In this document: piece after piece, positions 36,024-44,656 of the stretch
Position numbering within the stretch: position 1 is the stretch's first letter
Layout: each line of letters begins with the position of its first letter
Origin: Pseudomonas fildesensis
GTDB taxonomy: Bacteria; Pseudomonadota; Gammaproteobacteria; Pseudomonadales; Pseudomonadaceae
Length of the DNA: 64,000 nt
Direction of reading: 5' to 3'
NCBI RefSeq assembly: GCF_001050345.1
Contig: NZ_LFMW01000021.1
Location: forward strand, 182,408 to 246,407
Notes under the pieces: model-generated
Database searches by the model: none
Told to the model about the DNA's origin: nothing
The model's input: only the letters and a program-made list of their open reading frames with translations
Program-made: the position numbers and the translations under genes

Positions 36024-36578
36024 TTACTCGTAACTGATTGAATACGTCACACTGGTTTGAAATGGACCAGAACCTATCGCATCACTATCAGCGATATACC
36101 GAACGTAATACTCCATCAAGTCAGCCAAGGGCATGGCGGTCTGGTTTAGTTGAGAGGGGTCTCCTACCCTGATGGGGTTCATCGACGCGTCGTATAACTG
36201 GAGTGCGACCCCAGTAGCTGCGTGGGAAGTCAGTTTGTTTTCCAGAGTACCGCTCTCGCTTACGTTCGATCCACTCTGGAAATACACACGGGCCTTAGTC
36301 ACCAAACTGGACAAGCACCCCGAGAACTTAAACGTGAACCTTGTCCCTCCCTTGGTTTCTCCTTCCACCGACATTCCTTTACGGCTCACTCTGGGTAATT
36401 GAACTAAAGGCGCAACAGATGTTGAGTTATTGACAGCGATCGTACAGGTTTGCGCCACCAACCTACCGCCAAAGTTAAGGGTACCTTCACCCGCAACCGG
36501 TGCGGCTACTACTGGCTGGACAAGCGAAATCAACGTCGCTATTAGCGCCATAACCCTTACACCGGATTTATATATCAT
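36024..36578 (-). CDS. Fimbrial subunit, cluster 1 (second pilin)
   Basis: A 184-residue pilin: signal peptide (MALIATLISLVQPVVA), mature start APVAGEGTLNFGGRLVAQT with CTI, second Cys in KFSGCLSS, and end QTSVTYSISYE. It is the first fimbrial gene of the cluster. ATG 36578 is preceded by GGGAGGTAG at good spacing; the longer frame to 36680 is unlikely. A 230-base gap to the next pilin may carry a promoter or an RNA stem that raises shaft-subunit expression. Confidence 0.87.
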   Translation of the reverse strand: MIYKSGVRVMALIATLISLVQPVVAAPVAGEGTLNFGGRLVAQTCTIAVNNSTSVAPLVQLPRVSRKGMSVEGETKGGTRFTFKFSGCLSSLVTKARVYFQSGSNVSESGTLENKLTSHAATGVALQLYDASMNPIRVGDPSQLNQTAMPLADLMEYYVRYIADSDAIGSGPFQTSVTYSISYE

Positions 36579-36696
36579 CACTCTACCTCCCTGGCTGCAT
36601 TTAAACGCTTCGTTTAGCAGGCTGTTAGGCACAACCTTAGCCCTCAGCCAGTACACCGCCAATGAAGAAGAGTGATTCACGATTAGTCACGCGAGA

Positions 36697-37329
36697 TTAC
36701 CCCAGCTTATTGCGAGCCGCTAACGCCTGCAGTTGCGATATCGAACGCAATAACATTTTTTCAAAAATATTGGTTTTATACACACTGATATGACGCCTGC
36801 CAACATTCATGTTTTCGGCGATTTGCCTATTACTCAAACCCCTCGCCAACCCTTGAAATACCATTAGCTCGCGATCCGTCAACGTAGCAATCAAATCAGT
36901 TTCATTGGCAAACGACCGCTCGCGCGTTTTGAGGGGTGCTTTAATAAAGTCGAAATAAGCGTAGCCCGAGCGTATGGCCCGAAGAATAAATGCCAGCCCC
37001 CGCACATCCCTTGAAACGCGTAACGACACCGTGGCCCCCGCACGGCTGTAACGCGCAGAAAAATGCTTGGAGTCTTGCTGTGTCAGCACAATAATTTTCA
37101 GTTCGCGGTTGCCGGCACGCAGCTGCCTGATCAACTCAAGGCCCTCAATATTGAAGGTGGCAAGGTCCAAGATTGCAATATTCGCAAGCCGTGTTCGCGC
37201 AGCCTCAACAACCTGTGCCGCGCACACTGTGTTGATCAATACGTTGACAGATTCCGCCTCTAAAATATCGGCCATTTCGCCGCCTATACACCAACAACCC
37301 GACAGCACAACGGCTGATATTGTTTCCAT
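36697..37329 (-). CDS. LuxR-type regulator with degenerate receiver domain
   Basis: A 210-residue NarL-like regulator. The N-terminal receiver-like domain keeps the phospho-Asp position (IAILDLAT) and a Thr (IVLTQQ), but the acidic pocket is lost (SAVVLSGCW) and no conserved Lys is found, so phosphorylation is doubtful. The LuxR helix-turn-helix (LTDRELMVFQGLARGLSNRQ, then IAENMNVGRRHISVYKTNIF) is intact. ATG 37329 follows GGAAAGAGTG; the frame extends to 37380. Directly upstream of cluster 1 on the same strand, so it is a likely fimbrial regulator; related to the protein at 24573. Confidence 0.85.
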   Translation of the reverse strand: METISAVVLSGCWCIGGEMADILEAESVNVLINTVCAAQVVEAARTRLANIAILDLATFNIEGLELIRQLRAGNRELKIIVLTQQDSKHFSARYSRAGATVSLRVSRDVRGLAFILRAIRSGYAYFDFIKAPLKTRERSFANETDLIATLTDRELMVFQGLARGLSNRQIAENMNVGRRHISVYKTNIFEKMLLRSISQLQALAARNKLG

Positions 37330-37600
37330 CACTCTTTCCGCCTCTAGCACATACTTTTCGAGAACGCTATGACCAGGCAAGCGCTCGACAAGACGCTCAG
37401 CCTAATTCAACACACGCTCCGATTAACCTAAAACATGCCTCTTTTGGCTCATTCACATTGCGCCGCACTTCAAATCCAATCACGTCAACGTGCAAGGAGT
37501 TATACAGACCACATGACAGGCTTTTCATGCTTTTTGACTTAAGTTAAACGATAGCCAGGTAGATCATGTGTAAATGGAAAATGTCATGGAGGAATCACAC

Positions 37601-37804
37601 GTGAAAATTATTACATTCAAGGTCGGTGACACCGGTTGTCTGGGTAGCGACATCAAGATCCGGATATTGACGATCCAAGGTAAGCAGGTCCAATTAGGGT
37701 TTGAAGCGCCAAGAGATATCCCTATTTATCGCGCAGAGCTGGTCCTGGCTCCGAAAAAACGCCAGCGGCAAAACGATAAGTTAAAGAGTGCAACCTCCGA
37801 ATAG
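37601..37804 (+). CDS. csrA: Divergent CsrA/RsmA-family RNA-binding regulator
   Basis: A 67-residue CsrA-like protein that would bind GGA motifs at ribosome sites. From GTG 37601, preceded by GGAGGA, the product starts MKIITFKVGD, which aligns end to end with the CsrA start, followed by IKIRILTIQGKQVQLGFEAP and IPIYRAELV. Two RNA-contact residues differ from housekeeping CsrA: the LTRR stretch is ITFK here, while the Arg of YRAE is kept. The ATG at 37574 would add a nine-residue leader. The only plus-strand gene between the two fimbrial clusters, closed by its own terminator; probably a fimbria-specific paralogue. Confidence 0.85.
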   Translation: MKIITFKVGDTGCLGSDIKIRILTIQGKQVQLGFEAPRDIPIYRAELVLAPKKRQRQNDKLKSATSE

Positions 37805-37821
37805 CCGCTTCTTAGCCTTGC

Positions 37822-37863
37822 ACCCTATCCTGGTCGTTAATCGACCAAGATAGGGTATTTTTC
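37822..37863 (+). terminator. Rho-independent terminator of the csrA-like gene
   Basis: ACCCTATCCTGGTCG (37822-37836) pairs with CGACCAAGATAGGGT (37842-37856) with one mismatch and a TTAAT loop, followed by ATTTTTCCC. Confidence 0.9.
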
Positions 37864-38007
37864 CCTTGCAGGATGATGGCAAGTAAGCCGCAGATTGCTG
37901 TTCTTGCTTAGTTAACCCTCAATGCTCAGGAATACGCATCTGCAATCCTCTGCACCGGTAACTATCTATTGTCGTTCGACAAGAGCGTACCAAGACTAAA
38001 CCTCGAG

Positions 38008-39093
38008 TCAATCATAGGCAAAGGTAATGCTGGCTACTGCGTTGGCTTCGCCAGGGGTGATGGAACTGGCAGTCTGAATATACTGCGGCGTCAGGACAAA
38101 CTGGGCAGTGTTGCTCAGCGTGGATTTATCCTTCACCCGCCATTGGGCTGTGGAGTTTGAATCGACAAAGCTCGAACTGGGTCCATAAGTCACCAGTGAG
38201 CTACCATCCCTGAGAAACTGAACGCCTACTCCGGTGGCAGTAGTAGTGGCTCCGGGTGTCAACTGCAGTGTCTGTGTAGAGTTACCTGAATCATTTTGAT
38301 CCGTCATGGTTGCCAAAACCCCGATGTCAGGAGTGCTGCATTGAAGGCTCACGGTTACCGGCGCGTTTGAAGCGACTGTAGTGCCGACCCCTTTAAACCC
38401 TAGAGGGGAAACGACTCCCATATTAATGACAGCCGGCGAAAGACTCGCCGTACAACCGCTCTGTTCATAAGTCAGTCTGAACGGACCTAAAAACACATCA
38501 CCATCAGCTCTAAAGGTAGAAAAAAAATTAGCTTGTCCGACAATATTCCCACCCAGGACATATGAACCAGCCGTTATATTCGCACTTGTTGCAATGAACT
38601 TTATTTCATATGAATAAGCAACGTTGAAATTTGCTAGAACTCCATCTTGAAACTGCTTGTACCCGTTACCTGTATTCTGTATATGCGGCCCCGTATTGGT
38701 ACAGCCAATTATAATAGCACATTCTTGCGAGAATGTTCTCAAGATAAATCCAATACCTGATAGCTCTCCCCCCGGCAGGTACACGTCGTATACGCTATAG
38801 TTATATCCAGATTCAGAGTAAGATATATTTGACACGGGCGTATTAATGGTCAGACCAAACTGTCCATAAATAGTACCTTGACTATTCATCACTTGCTTCG
38901 GACCACCCTTAATCCAACCGGTTAACGCCTCACCTATTATCGAGTTATTGAGCACAGGCTTTTGTATGACAACGTCCTGGGTATCTATGGATGTACTACG
39001 GGCTCCCGCCGAAGCGCTGTTAGACATAAATAACAGTAGCATCGAAAGAACAAGAGCACTGCCTTTGCTTATCAGCCTCATGAAAGTCCTCAT
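38008..39093 (-). CDS. Fimbrial tip adhesin, cluster 2
   Basis: A 361-residue fimbrial protein with signal peptide (GSALVLSMLLLFMSNSASA), an N-terminal receptor domain of about 190 residues with a Cys pair (SQECAIIIGCTN), and a C-terminal pilin domain (GCTASLSPAVINMGVVSP; VSLQCSTPDIGVLATMTD), ending PGEANAVASITFAYD. It overlaps the stop of the preceding pilin gene by one base. By position and two-domain layout it is the tip adhesin. Confidence 0.85.
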   Translation of the reverse strand: MRTFMRLISKGSALVLSMLLLFMSNSASAGARSTSIDTQDVVIQKPVLNNSIIGEALTGWIKGGPKQVMNSQGTIYGQFGLTINTPVSNISYSESGYNYSVYDVYLPGGELSGIGFILRTFSQECAIIIGCTNTGPHIQNTGNGYKQFQDGVLANFNVAYSYEIKFIATSANITAGSYVLGGNIVGQANFFSTFRADGDVFLGPFRLTYEQSGCTASLSPAVINMGVVSPLGFKGVGTTVASNAPVTVSLQCSTPDIGVLATMTDQNDSGNSTQTLQLTPGATTTATGVGVQFLRDGSSLVTYGPSSSFVDSNSTAQWRVKDKSTLSNTAQFVLTPQYIQTASSITPGEANAVASITFAYD

Positions 39094-39620
39094 TACTGAT
39101 ACTCCAAAACAAAATTTGCGGTCGCGTTGGCGGGTCCAGCGGTAACCGTACTCGCAGTGGAGCGATACTGCGCATAAAACAACAGTTCATTCGTCACTAC
39201 TGCCGGGGTGATCGTAAAAGCCGATGACTGGGTATTAATTGGAATGGCTTCACTGTTCACGTCGAGTATTTCAATCGCCAGGCCCGTGGCAATGCCGTCC
39301 CCTTGGGTAAGTTGCAGAAGATAGGCGTTATCTGTGTCGGCAGCGCCTTGAAAAGACACTTTCACTGCCGTTGCATCACCACCACATCTTTCAAGGCCAA
39401 TCACGAACTTCTGCTTACCCCAAGGGATGTTACTTGCATAAAACTGTTTAGTGGCAACATTACCAAAGTCCACCGTCATCTGCTGCGAAGCGAACGAAAC
39501 CATACAACCGTTAGCAGCGATCGCCCCGTTGATATTCACCAGCACGTCATAGGCCGCGGCGTGATGACAGAAGGTCCACCCTGCAATCACCCAAAGAAAG
39601 CGCTTTCCCATTACACACAC
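39093..39620 (-). CDS. Fimbrial subunit (adaptor), cluster 2
   Basis: A 175-residue pilin with signal peptide (FLWVIAGWTFCHHAAA), mature start YDVLVNINGAIAANGCMVSF, second Cys GLERCGGD and the end TAGPANATANFVLEYQ. It sits between usher and adhesin genes and overlaps the usher's 3' end by 10 bases, the usual place of a tip adaptor. The start may be ATG 39611. Confidence 0.88.
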   Translation of the reverse strand: MCVMGKRFLWVIAGWTFCHHAAAYDVLVNINGAIAANGCMVSFASQQMTVDFGNVATKQFYASNIPWGKQKFVIGLERCGGDATAVKVSFQGAADTDNAYLLQLTQGDGIATGLAIEILDVNSEAIPINTQSSAFTITPAVVTNELLFYAQYRSTASTVTAGPANATANFVLEYQ

Positions 39621-42280
39621 TCCGCCGCCAGTTTACTGATGTCCTTAAGTTCACTGCCCTCGTCCAGCTGGTAGTTAACCGTGCACTGCCCTCCAGGGCC
39701 GTCTTGCCACCACACCTTCAATTGCCCCTCCAGAGCAAGGCCGGACAGGAACACCTGACCGTTGTTACCCACAATGTTATCGCCTGGGTTTGCCGCCTGG
39801 GTCACACTTGCACCAAAGGGCACGGGCATACCTTTGTAGGTAATATTCATAAGTGCACGCACCCCTACCCGCACAGCGAAGGTGCTGCGCACCAGAGCAC
39901 CTTGAGTCGGCACGGCGTAGGCGACCGGGTTGTCCAACTCGATGTTATTGGCCAGGGAATTGATATCCAGGGCTACCCTGTTTTGTCGGTAGGTCGAAGC
40001 TGAAGGCACCACGGCATAACCGCGAGAATCGGTTTTTATCCCCACACCGCTGGCAAGCTTCACTTCCTTGGCCAGTGGAGCTTTCACCAGGATGTTGGTT
40101 TCCCCCAGCGGCTGACTGAACGTCATACCATCCTCATGAGCCACGATACCGCCACTGAAACCATAATTAAGGCGACTACTGCTGTTGCGATTGTTGTAGC
40201 TGTAGCCGACATTGGCGTTACCGGAAGCACCCCGATAATGTGCATTCACGTTACTGCTGGCTACATGATCCTTGTCGCTATAATTCTGTTGTGCGCCATA
40301 ACTCAGATTATTGTGTTCCAGCGCAGTGCCGGTCACACCCGCGCTGTATAGCGCATGACCTTTGTTATTGAGTGTCTGCCCATAATTGGCATACGCAGAA
40401 TTATTTCGCGGACCTCTTTTACCCGTCCATGCGCCGTCACCCAATGGCAGGGAGACACTCAGCGCAAAGACCTGATCCGTGCTGTTAACCCAAGCGCTTT
40501 TATTATAGCTATAAGAAAGGGAATAATTGACCCCTTTCAGCGACGTGTGATAGCCAGCCTGCAGCAGGTCGGTAACTTCCTGGGTGTTCCAAAATGTCTG
40601 CCGATGACCGCTGACATACACAGAACCAAAGCTGCCCAATGGTTGAGAAATATTGAGCTGTGCACTGCTGCGCTTTGGGTAGTTCAAATTGTAATAATCG
40701 TAGAACTCAGGTTTTTGATAAACCTCGCCGTCTTGAGTTATAACCGACGGTCGCCTTTCCATCATTTTACTAGCCGTGTCACTAAAGTTATAAAAGCCGC
40801 GAGTGGAATACTGATAACCCGCCAACTTGAAATTGGTACCGGAGCCTATCAGGGTTTTGGCATACAACATGCGGATCGAATAACCGGTATGCTGGCTATC
40901 GTCCGCCAGAATGCTGTGGGCCGAAGTCACATCCAGCGACAACGCCCCCCAGTCTCCCAGGTTCTGGCCCGCGCCTAAGGAGTACGCTTTGTATTTCTCT
41001 GCATTCTGTACTCCGCCGTATAGGGTCAGGCCGTGGGGCAGCCCCCATGCCAAGGTGCCCTGGAGGATAGTTGGGCTGCTCTGGTAATCAGCGCCCCGTA
41101 GCGTACCGGCAACCAGATCGTATTTGAGCCGACCTTCGCGCTGCAAAACCGGCAGCGAAGAATACGGCACGCTGTATTGATTCACTCGACCATCCGCTTC
41201 ACGCACACTGACTTGCAGATCGCCATTGGACGAGCTCGGATAGAGGTCGTTGATCGTAAAAGGCCCGGCCGCTACGTAGGTTTGATAGATCACGTTCCCG
41301 CCCTGACGGATAGTCACTTCGGCGTTGCTGTTGGCAACCCCTCTGACGACCGGAGCAAAACCTCTCTCACTGTCCGCCAGCATGTTGTCATCCGACAACA
41401 GCCGTGCCCCTTCAAAGTTGAAGTTGTTGAAAACCGTGTTCGATGTCGATGTCTGCCCCAGTATCAGGCTGCTTTTGATCCCCGGTAGCGCACGCTGCGC
41501 ATAACTGTTCAGGGTTTTCCAACTGACACCGGCATCCGAGTAGTAGCCATTGCCCTTGTCAACCGTCGAATCATTCCTCAAGCGCCAGGCACCGATATTC
41601 AGTCCGGTATTGAGGTTCAAGAAATAGTTATCACTGGATGCACTGTTGGAAGCGGTACTGTGGGCCCCTGTGAAGTTGTAACTGACCAAGAGTGCACTAA
41701 TTCCGTTGTCCCACTCTTCTACAGGTACGAAGCCTCTGGCCTTGCCGGTTAACATTGCCTGGGGCACGCTGACGTCCAGCCGCAACTGTTCCAGGTTCAA
41801 GCGACTTTGCGCTTCAGCCATTAGCGACTGTAATTGAACGCAGCTGCCCGGCAATACGGATTCCAACCCCGGAACAGCGGCAGGGTTGATATTGAAGTCC
41901 TTGATCTCCTGAGCACTGAAACACGCAGCAAGCGCAGGAGCGCCGTCTGTCGAGTATGTATTTTCCTCAAACACCACATCACGAGTATTGATAAACGCGC
42001 CATTCAAGTAGACGTCGACTCGATAGGTGCCTGGCTGAATGGTGTCCGCCGCTGAAAATCTGGAAAGGTTTGCAACTTTCGTTTTGGTGTCGGACAGAAA
42101 GGCCGGATCAAAGTACTGATCGGCATGTACCCAGCCACCATAAATCGAGGCAATCAAATATACATATATCTTGGCATAACGAAAAGCAGTCACGTTGACT
42201 GCAGAATGCTTAGTGGCTAAATCCATATTAGCCGGTCGGGGACACCATCTCATTCCGCACACCCTAGTTATTCTATCCAT
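39611..42280 (-). CDS. Fimbrial outer-membrane usher, cluster 2
   Basis: An 889-residue FimD-family usher with all parts: N-terminal domain (YFDPAFLSDTKTKVANL; PGTYRVDVYLNGAFI), plug and barrel (LLSDDNMLADSERGFAPVVRG), and C-terminal domains with a Cys pair (GGQCTVNYQ; LAAECV). The first 30 residues are not a typical signal; an internal start near MDLATKHSAV would place the hydrophobic YVYLIASIYGGWVHA as signal peptide. Same overall plan as the usher at 31846 but clearly divergent, so the clusters are not a recent duplication. Confidence 0.94.
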   Translation of the reverse strand: MDRITRVCGMRWCPRPANMDLATKHSAVNVTAFRYAKIYVYLIASIYGGWVHADQYFDPAFLSDTKTKVANLSRFSAADTIQPGTYRVDVYLNGAFINTRDVVFEENTYSTDGAPALAACFSAQEIKDFNINPAAVPGLESVLPGSCVQLQSLMAEAQSRLNLEQLRLDVSVPQAMLTGKARGFVPVEEWDNGISALLVSYNFTGAHSTASNSASSDNYFLNLNTGLNIGAWRLRNDSTVDKGNGYYSDAGVSWKTLNSYAQRALPGIKSSLILGQTSTSNTVFNNFNFEGARLLSDDNMLADSERGFAPVVRGVANSNAEVTIRQGGNVIYQTYVAAGPFTINDLYPSSSNGDLQVSVREADGRVNQYSVPYSSLPVLQREGRLKYDLVAGTLRGADYQSSPTILQGTLAWGLPHGLTLYGGVQNAEKYKAYSLGAGQNLGDWGALSLDVTSAHSILADDSQHTGYSIRMLYAKTLIGSGTNFKLAGYQYSTRGFYNFSDTASKMMERRPSVITQDGEVYQKPEFYDYYNLNYPKRSSAQLNISQPLGSFGSVYVSGHRQTFWNTQEVTDLLQAGYHTSLKGVNYSLSYSYNKSAWVNSTDQVFALSVSLPLGDGAWTGKRGPRNNSAYANYGQTLNNKGHALYSAGVTGTALEHNNLSYGAQQNYSDKDHVASSNVNAHYRGASGNANVGYSYNNRNSSSRLNYGFSGGIVAHEDGMTFSQPLGETNILVKAPLAKEVKLASGVGIKTDSRGYAVVPSASTYRQNRVALDINSLANNIELDNPVAYAVPTQGALVRSTFAVRVGVRALMNITYKGMPVPFGASVTQAANPGDNIVGNNGQVFLSGLALEGQLKVWWQDGPGGQCTVNYQLDEGSELKDISKLAAECV

Positions 42281-42465
42281 ATAAATATCGAGATTAATAA
42301 ATCTTCATCCAGCAAACTATCTGACAGGTACCTCACACTAAGTGCCCAGCTTCAATCCGTATCATTTTCAGTAGTGGCCCATGGCTTATTCAAGGACGAA
42401 CAAATACTAGCCGCCATTAAGAAGCTGATTGAACAAATGCAGAAAAACCAGGATTTACCGCTGCT

Positions 42466-43170
42466 TTATTTCAGCTTGATCAAAGCGCCGTAATCATTTA
42501 CAAAGGAATAGTGAAGTTCACCTTTGGCATTTTCCGGCACACTGACCTTCCCTTGTCCATAAGGTGCGACCATGGTGTTGTCCAACACATGCTCGCCAAC
42601 TGATACTTTGATTAGACTGATAAAATAAGGTGTTGGATTATTGATCGCCAAGGTGTTACCCACACGTTTGACCTCTACTTTCGATGCGGAGTCCTGAAGC
42701 CCGTTTGCCAACTCTTTAGGTCGGTAAAGAAGCTTGATGCGACTGACCACCGCCAGCCGGAGTTTGCTCTGCCCATCATCTGCATCCCGCTTTGTCGAAG
42801 GGATCGCCTTGACATTGACCCAGAACAGCGTCTCACGATCCTGCGCCAAGGGCGGACCAGCGTAGACCAGGCGCAAGGTATTCTCGGCGGGTGCGCTTTC
42901 TGTTGCTTGCTTGATAACGAACAGGGGGGGCGTCATCATGAAGTCTTGGGTGACCCCACCTTCAGCGTTATCGATCCAGGATTGCAGCAAATAGACATTG
43001 TTTTTATCTGTATTACTAACAGACAGAGAAACCTGCTTGCTGTCTGCCGGATAAACAACCCGTGTCGCTCCCAGCCCTACCCCTCCGGCGAAAGATGCGG
43101 TCGAGACTAACGACAACAAGAGTGCAGCACCTGCAACCATCTTTTTTTTGTACGCATTAAAAACGTCCAA
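42466..43170 (-). CDS. Periplasmic fimbrial chaperone, cluster 2
   Basis: A 234-residue PapD-like chaperone: signal peptide (MVAGAALLLSLVSTASFA), TRVVYPADSKQVSLSVSNTD, LLQSWIDNAEGG, PPLFVIKQATESAPAENTLR, ETLFWVNVKAIPS, and RIKLLYRPKEL. It is separated by 185 bases from the usher, longer than usual, with no gene in the gap. Confidence 0.93.
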   Translation of the reverse strand: MDVFNAYKKKMVAGAALLLSLVSTASFAGGVGLGATRVVYPADSKQVSLSVSNTDKNNVYLLQSWIDNAEGGVTQDFMMTPPLFVIKQATESAPAENTLRLVYAGPPLAQDRETLFWVNVKAIPSTKRDADDGQSKLRLAVVSRIKLLYRPKELANGLQDSASKVEVKRVGNTLAINNPTPYFISLIKVSVGEHVLDNTMVAPYGQGKVSVPENAKGELHYSFVNDYGALIKLK

Positions 43171-43217
43171 AATCTATTCCTCATCAATTTCCACGATGCA
43201 TTTTTACATCTTTGCGC

Positions 43218-43787
43218 TTACTGATAGACCAGGGTGAAGTCGGCTGTCGCGTTGGCAACCCCAGGACGCAAAAATTGCTCTACTAATCGATACTTCGCAA
43301 AAAAACTTAAAGTATTGATACCTTTGCTCAACGACGCATACTCAATGGGGTTGGCATTGACTGCTAGCAACTGGTTGTCAGCATCAAATAACGCCAGACC
43401 AATACCTTGCGCTGCGTCGGCTCCTCCATTAATTGCCAATACCTGCAAATCCTCCTCATTGGCGATGCCGCTAAAGCTGACTCCGACTGACTCACTGACA
43501 TTACTGTTACAGTCATCCAACTGAATGGAGAAGGGTACTGCCTGGCTGTCACTCCCAACCCCCATGAATTGATTACTTGTCACAGTACCCATGAGCACTA
43601 TCTTGTCGGAATTACTGATACTGACGGAGCAGGCCCCGGTGACCACGGCGCCAAACACCGCGACTCTTCCACCGGGGAGTGTTACGACAGTATTAGAGCC
43701 ACCTGCAGCATTGACCACTGAATGGGCCGAAATCGTCAAAAAGGCTACCAAAACGCTGACCCATATAGACACTCTATAGACGTTCAA
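43218..43787 (-). CDS. Fimbrial subunit, cluster 2
   Basis: A 189-residue pilin: signal peptide (SIWVSVLVAFLTISAHSVVNA), a first Cys in VTGACSVSISN, second Cys in LDDCNSNV and the end RPGVANATADFTLVYQ. Placed just upstream of the chaperone gene. Confidence 0.87.
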   Translation of the reverse strand: MNVYRVSIWVSVLVAFLTISAHSVVNAAGGSNTVVTLPGGRVAVFGAVVTGACSVSISNSDKIVLMGTVTSNQFMGVGSDSQAVPFSIQLDDCNSNVSESVGVSFSGIANEEDLQVLAINGGADAAQGIGLALFDADNQLLAVNANPIEYASLSKGINTLSFFAKYRLVEQFLRPGVANATADFTLVYQ

Positions 43788-43866
43788 GCTTATACACTCC
43801 CTGCCAGCAAGTTAGTTTAGTTATAAAATGCCCGTCCGGGCACTTTATAACCATTTTTCGCCTCCT

Positions 43867-44400
43867 TTACTGATAGTTCACCACGAAATCAATATTGGCG
43901 CTTGCATCGCCTGCTTCAACAGCACCCAACACAGAAATATAGCTCACGCTAAATGGTAAAATGTTACGACCTGGAATTAACTGAGTCTGCGTACTTACCC
44001 CGGCATTTGGAGCAACAACAATATTATTCTGGTCCCTGATCTGCAGACCAATGCCCGTCGCTTTGCCAGCCCCGATACCCGCATCAAATGCTTGAGAGTT
44101 AGCGCTGGCGGTTGCTTGAAATTTTATAGTCGCAGTTTGCGAAATGGCTGTATCGCAGTCAAGTAGCTCAATGTTGAAGCGCGTTTTGGATGCCTCAACA
44201 CCCAGTCCCGTAAAAGACGCGAGTCGTACCTGCCCCATATTTACTGTCAATTCCGAAGATGCTGCACTCACTGCACAGGCCGCGTTGACCACGGAACCGG
44301 TGAATTTGATTGTGCCTCCCGTTACGCTCGTTACAGCGCTGGCCATGCCACAAGACATTGCTAAAGCCACACCACAGAATGCCGAGATTCCTTTATTCAT
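43867..44400 (-). CDS. Fimbrial subunit, cluster 2 (first gene)
   Basis: A 177-residue pilin: signal peptide (ISAFCGVALAMSCGMASA), mature start VTSVTGGTIKFTGSVVNAAC, second Cys in LLDCDTAIS, end AGDASANIDFVVNYQ. As the first and promoter-proximal gene it may encode the shaft subunit. The 250-base region upstream, shared with the MATE gene's 3' end, should hold the cluster's promoter. Confidence 0.88.
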   Translation of the reverse strand: MNKGISAFCGVALAMSCGMASAVTSVTGGTIKFTGSVVNAACAVSAASSELTVNMGQVRLASFTGLGVEASKTRFNIELLDCDTAISQTATIKFQATASANSQAFDAGIGAGKATGIGLQIRDQNNIVVAPNAGVSTQTQLIPGRNILPFSVSYISVLGAVEAGDASANIDFVVNYQ

Positions 44401-44656
44401 TACTGATTTTCATCCATTATTGATTGTCATTAAGGGTGTAAGCACCCCCCTTGATATGAGCACGGACACCAATATAGTGTGATCTCCGACCTCATAAATA
44501 TGACAGCCAAACAACGCACAAAGAAATCAATAAAAACATTTTCACAGCTTTTCACATCAAGACGCTTCTTTCTCAACGCTTTTAATGCGCTTTATCGAGC
44601 GCAGACGCTAAAAAGTCTCTGCGTTCGAGGGAGCGACGAAGGTCGTTATCGATTTG

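Noticed and set aside
40355..40978. 207-residue plus-strand frame
   Set aside because: Antisense of the second usher gene; no ribosome site or family resemblance.
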